A model generated the notes under the pieces. That model was not told where the DNA came from. It was given only the letters and a program-made list of their open reading frames with translations, and did no database searches. This document shows, one piece after another, positions 59,345 through 64,000 of a stretch of 64,000 bases of DNA. A program made the position numbers and the translations under genes. Position 1 is the first letter of the stretch. Every line of letters begins with the position of its first letter. Origin of the DNA: Epiperipatus broadwayi (taxonomy: Eukaryota; Onychophora; Udeonychophora; Euonychophora; Peripatidae); NCBI GenBank assembly GCA_028023455.1, contig JAQFVV010000112.1, forward strand, positions 3,010,001 through 3,074,000, written 5' to 3'.

Positions 59345-60500
59345 AAATATAATAATAGTTAAAAATGATAATATTTTGGATTTATTTATACAATTATTGC
59401 TTATCAACTTCACTTTTAATTTTTCGTTTTCTTTGTAATTTTGTTTTGCAGTCTATTCTGAGGATGGCCAAAAGTTTGACTGAAATTTATAGAAAAATTC
59501 ATTCAAAAGAAAAAGGAATGCCGTGGTTGATCTTTGTAGTTATAATTTATGATTATTTGCAAATGAAAAAACATAATGGGAAGACTAAAAGATGGTCATT
59601 TTACAGTTTATGTATATATAATACAGATTTAAAATGACACATTTAGACAGCAACAAAAATAATTTGAAAAAGTATAATACACTTATAAAATGATAGCGAT
59701 TGAGATCATATGACTGAGTGTCTGGAATAAATAAATATGTGAGGTAATGCATGATAGTATTCATACATGTGGGCAGGTATGTAAAATTTATAAATTCAAA
59801 ATTTTCAAATTTCTTATTTTTTTTTATGTCTTTTCGAACTATGAGTTATTGAAACCATAGGTGTTATTTTGTGGCTATCAAGAAATTGTAAATCATTTTA
59901 GCAAAAAAAAAAAAAAAAAAAGAAATTAAACCAGACATTTTATAAGTTAAAGCTACTTACTATTTTGGACCTGTATAACTTTTATTTAAAATAGGTTCAG
60001 CATTAGCAACAATCATTTATAAATGAGTATGATCATTCCAACTCCAAGCATAAAAAAGATAAATAATAATAGTAGTAGTAGCAATCGTAGTAATAAGTAA
60101 ATTAGAATTTGTGATGACTATACAACCTAATCCATGAACCACAAATGCCTCCACATACACAACACACTCACCAATTATACTGCTTATTTGATACTTTGCA
60201 ATGCTGTTTTTTAAATTTCCTGTGCAGCAAACTTTTTTCAAAAGTCTTAATATCTTATCCAATGGTAGTTCTTCTTTGTATTTTATTCTCATCAATGAAA
60301 ACATTCAATATTGCACCTTTTGATATTGTTTTGGATGAAATATAAATAGGGTCTGTCTTTCCCATGTCAATTACCCTCAAGTTCACTCTCAGGCTTTTAT
60401 ATATATAAAGAAAGTCTTCTAGCCTTCATTTGTTTTATCTAGTTCAATGAAGATGAGCTTTTAAATTCTTTTCTTTCTTCTTTGTTTTTGCTGTCTTCAT
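59345..60500. other. AT-rich non-coding DNA
   Basis: Short frames at 59365-59637 and 60017-60345 have no recognisable motif. An A-run lies near 59903. Confidence 0.4.
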
Positions 60501-60504
60501 ATAT

Positions 60505-60712
60505 AATATTGAATTTCAAAAATCTTACACTTTTCACTTTTCAGCAAAAAAAACTTTTATTATTGATTACAGTTTTGACTGTAAATGGTGGATAGAGAAG
60601 GTTAAATGAAGGGAATAAGATCTGATGAAGACTGCAGGGTACAGTTGAAACTGTAATCAATAATAAAAGGTTTTTTGCTGAAAAGTATAAGATTTTTGAA
60701 ATTCACTATTAT
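60505..60712. mobile_element. Foldback with hammerhead-like loop (family D)
   Basis: Arms 60508-60582 and 60632-60708 are inverted copies (GAATTTCAAAAATCTTACAC, TTCAGCAAAAAA, CTTTTATTATTGATTACAGT). Between and within them lie CTGATGA (60622-60628), ACTG (60631-60634) with CAGT (60642-60645), GAAA (60647-60650), then ATC, which pairs with the GAT before the core. Only three base pairs support stem I and stem III is minimal, so function is doubtful. Confidence 0.5.
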
Positions 60713-60714
60713 AA

Positions 60715-62840
60715 GATGAGCTTTTACAAAAATAGTATCCTGGCCCAGCATTTTGAGTACATATTGATTAGTTTTATAATCTCATCATTGTATTTTTATA
60801 ATTTAATAACAGTGATCATCGTTTGATAAAATTAAATCTACAAATATTATTTTTCTAGTTATTATTATCATCGTTTGTCACTTTTTAAAAATCTTTAATC
60901 ATCTTAAGTTGCCTTGTTATTTTCTCATACAAATGCACATAAACGAGCTGACTGTTGTAAAACTTTGATGAAATCACTATTAAAATATATTGGAATGTTA
61001 TAGGGAAAATGTGCAAAAATGAATGTACAAACTTGTACAAAGTACGTAATTTTCAAGGGTCATTCCATTTTGAATTTACATAACATAAATGATAGTAACC
61101 AAATTATTATTAACTAAGCCGGAGGCAAATGGAATGCACATTTTTTTCTATTTATTATTAGTTCCTATTTTACAGTACTTTATAAGCAATATTAATGAAG
61201 ATATTTCTGCTGCTAATATGTATAAGTCTGACTCTTTTAATCTGAGTTTATACAATATTTAAAAGATTAATGAAATCAATAATAAATCGATAATGTGGTA
61301 TTCAAACCATGGCTGAATAAAAGTAACTATTCTTTATGGGATTTGATATTATTGAATGCCCTGGGTATAATAGTCAATTACAAATATGTATTCATGCATA
61401 GAACATTATTTTAATTATATTAACAAGTCGACAAAAATCAATTTGTATTGGGTTAACTTAACAATTGGGTGTTTTTGCAACCACATTTCTGTTTTTTATT
61501 TACATGTGTAGCAATTCTGATTCAACTTCTTTTTTCTAACTTTTTTTTTTTGTCTTTATCGTTTTTTTTTTTTCTGGAGCTAAAATGACCATACTCAATT
61601 ATGAATAACTGCTAATGGTGATGTTGGCTTGCACTTCTATAATAGTCTCCCCCAATCCTCATAACTTTATTTTTTTATATTTATTATATTTCCAGATATT
61701 TATTTATTATCTTATTTTAAGATATTGTACCTAGAACAAATCTCTTCCTCTTTTTCTAGAGTTATTTATTGCATTTTTGAGAAAGCCATCATTCTCTTTT
61801 CCAGATTCACTTCTGAATTACATATTCATCAGTGAGGACTAGCATTTAAAGCAGAAACTAATGCAAATCCATTATGCATTTAACAGGCAGCATTTTCTCA
61901 TTTATAATATTAAATCTAATAGTCTGAAATTCAATTAAACCTAATGATTTGCACCCTAGATATCACTTGTGTAGTTAGATAGATCTGACACCAGGCCATT
62001 TTAGAAGCATAAATTTTATTCAAACTGTAAACCCTTTCTATTCTTTAACTATACATTTTAATGCCAACAACAATATCATGTGACTTTTTTATATGCCTAA
62101 TCATATACTTGCAAAATCAGATGTCTCCACTCTAATCTACAAAATAGACTTGTTATCAACTGTGGTCTCTCTAATTGTTTTGATGTTTTATGTCAAAATC
62201 AACTTTTTGTAAAACTTTTAGCATTATACTTAGAAAACACTATTACATGAAATACTGCACATCAGTTTCATAAAAGATAATAAAGGAAAAATAAAATGTG
62301 TTTTTAACATAAACTAAAAAAATTATATGGAAAAGCATAATTGCATACAGTGATATAAGATGAAAGAAAATATGACTGTCAGCATATTGGAAATTTATTT
62401 ATAAATTTTATTTTTTAAAAAAAGAGTGCATATGATGCTCAGAGATGAAAAAATGGTTGCTCACCTATTATAAAATATATTATGTTTATGAATTTTAATT
62501 TATTTTTTTGTTCATTTATTTACATTTTTGCTTTTTGGGTGTAGCATATGATCAAAGTTGTGTATAATGATACAGCATAGCTCACAAATTTACTATATAT
62601 AATAGGATGACTAATAATATTTTGATGACTTCAGAAGTAATTTAAACCATCTATTATAAATTTAAATAATCAACAGATACTGATTGATATGTTTTTTTTG
62701 TTATACCACCACACATTTTTTATGACTGTCAGAAAAGACTTTGAATCTAAAGATGAAAGCATGCATTGAAAAATCAAGTAATCACCTGCCCTTAACTTAC
62801 AAAGCTTTCATGAGCAAACTCTATTATACTATGCCAGTTC
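60715..62840. other. AT-rich non-coding DNA with scattered repeat relics
   Basis: No supported gene. About 61965-62010 carries GATCTGACACCAGGCC, part of a dispersed repeat. Confidence 0.4.
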
Positions 62841-62844
62841 TGCC

Positions 62845-63090
62845 ATCTATTGTAAGGTTGAGTGAACAACAGTTGATAGATGGTATTGCTTATTAAATCT
62901 CTTTCAAGTGTGAACCTATCCATATTCTCAGACTAAACTCATATCCAAAATTCTTCATTGATGAATATTATAAACCAGCAACTAGTTTGGAGGGTTGGGT
63001 ATGATAGCTGTGGATAGAAATGTAATAAACATTAGTATCTATTAATTACTCAAACATGTAGTAGATGGCAGTATTAGAATAGTGTAAACA
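62845..63090. repeat. Diverged family B-related repeat
   Basis: TTCATTGATGAATATTATAA, CCAGCAACTAGTTTGGAGG and TTGGG echo the family B ribozyme with the core (TTGATGA) and GAAA (GCAA) boxes both damaged. GTAGATGGCA segments at 62833 (inverse) and 63061 bracket it. Confidence 0.4.
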
Positions 63091-63099
63091 GACTTGGTT

Positions 63100-63200
63100 T
63101 CTGAAAAGCATGGTCATCGCACCAGCCTTGCAAGCAAGTAGTTGGTTGCAGATGGGTGTGGGTTCTTGCCCCGGCCAATGCTGTGACATATGAAAAAAAT
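63100..63200 (+). mobile_element. tRNA-derived SINE (family 1)
   Basis: CTTGCAAGCAAGTAGTTGGT, GGGTTCTTGCCCCGG (B-box region) and CAATGCTGTGACATATGAAA match the copy at 38008. Confidence 0.8.
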
Positions 63201-63204
63201 ATAA

Positions 63205-63740
63205 AATCAGATTTGAAACATTCAATTTTTATTTTAAAAATTTTGTTTGGTAATTTGTGTTATCAAAATGTTAGTTTTCCTGCTTAGATCTTTAACCATT
63301 ATTCATCTTAATGATATTAAAGATTCTTTAAAGTAGTTTGTTATAAAGATTTAAATATTGAAATAGATTCCCAATATTTGTCATTACACCATTTTATTAT
63401 CTGATCTGCTTTTGGTTAGAGAACATAATATACACACTTTGACCTAGGAGTGAAGAACCATTTCATGTTGGAGAATAACTAAACTAGCTGTAACTGAAGC
63501 CACATTTAAAAACTTCTTTTGAACATATGTGAGTTTGAAAAGATTTAACAGTGCCCTAACTAGCATAAAAAACATGGAAAATTTTAAATGAATATAATTA
63601 TTTTTAGGACCAATAAATATATTCATGGAACAACCAAATCTGAAAACCTTATTATGATAGTTCATAAGCTAAATCCCTGAAGAATTCTTTAAATAAACTT
63701 GCAAATAATGCCCACATTTTTTTTATATTAATAACAATCT
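63205..63740. other. AT-rich non-coding DNA
   Basis: The minus frame at 63444-63665 has no motif I recognise; no gene supported. Confidence 0.4.
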
Positions 63741-63744
63741 ATTT

Positions 63745-64000
63745 AACTACTAAATACCATATAATTACCATTTTATAGACTTACACAAGCTGCTAAAATA
63801 GAGGCAAAACTCTCCATACAGTAGTACCACCCAGTGCAATCCAGAATAATCAATGGATGTAAGAAAGTTTGAGCAAAAGATCCCTTCTAGTGCCTTCTCA
63901 TCCAATATCTCCAAACTAATTTCTAGCTTGTGGATTTATTGATGAAACCACAAGCTAGAAACTAGTCTGGAGATATTGGATGAGTAGGTATTAGATAAGG
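63745..64000. mobile_element. Family B foldback joined at the ribozyme, cut by window end
   Basis: 63745-63930 is a minus-strand copy and 63945 to the window end a plus-strand copy. They join inside the hammerhead: TAGCTTGTGG and CCACAAGCTA are the two copies of the stem II strand. The plus copy reads TTGATGA, GAAA, ACTAGTC, TGGAGA and TTGGAT, so one core base is changed. The rest lies beyond the window. Confidence 0.7.

Noticed and set aside
61825-61860. CTGATGA on the minus strand
   Set aside because: No GAAA box at a suitable distance.

Overview
The window reads as nuclear DNA of an animal, most likely an invertebrate. By eye it is roughly three-quarters A+T, has no dense coding, no operons and no recognisable host protein exon, and is filled with degenerate interspersed repeats: LINEs, tRNA-derived SINEs, Penelope-like element remnants, foldback elements, microsatellites and a minisatellite. 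I cannot name the species. An AT-rich arthropod, mollusc, annelid or cnidarian would all fit.

Layout. 1-5.5 kb is a nest of foldback elements: inverted copies of two hammerhead-ribozyme families, a perfect-ended palindromic MITE at 1446-1942 and a (GATA)n array. 6.6-8.8 kb is a decayed minus-strand LINE. 11.6-12.5 kb holds a minisatellite, a family B copy and the 3' part of a SINE. 15.5-16.1 kb and 19.0-19.3 kb are LINE tails. 20.8-21.25 kb is an unusually CpG-rich unique patch that could be a promoter. 23.6-24.4 kb is a Penelope-like element (PLE) GIY-YIG endonuclease remnant followed by a tRNA-headed SINE. 27-35 kb is SINE- and foldback-rich, with a large palindrome carrying hammerheads at 31.6-32.4 kb. 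36.5-41.6 kb has LINE fragments, SINE foldbacks and a retrozyme-like direct-repeat unit. 42-49.5 kb is mostly unassigned AT-rich DNA. 49.6-57.8 kb is dominated by one young, almost intact minus-strand LINE between very long (AAT)n arrays. 58.4-64 kb carries a second PLE endonuclease remnant and further foldbacks.

Most interesting result. Several repeat families carry type I hammerhead self-cleaving ribozyme motifs with the minimal stem III typical of PLE and retrozyme hammerheads. Family A (40568-40626 and 32215-32273 plus strand; 1346-1402 minus strand) has the CTGATGA and GAAA boxes, a 5-bp stem II, a 2-bp stem III, a cleavable triplet and a two-part stem I whose outer helix differs in sequence between copies but stays paired. 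Family B (5267-5325 plus; 3769-3826 minus) and family C (29075-29135 minus; 29405-29460 plus) are distinct sequences with the same architecture. Copies are often inverted pairs, sometimes joined close to the ribozyme core, and one family A copy has direct repeats about 370 bp apart, as expected for reverse transcription of a more-than-unit-length RNA. Two PLE endonuclease remnants in the same window give a plausible source of the machinery. No catalysis has been shown and most copies are mutated.

The LINE at 50.87-57.42 kb encodes an ORF1 with two PHD-type zinc fingers, an Asn/Ser-rich repeat region and a conserved C-terminal domain, and an ORF2 with endonuclease and reverse transcriptase (YADD). 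Each ORF is interrupted by a single in-frame TGA, so it is a very recent insertion that is just short of intact.
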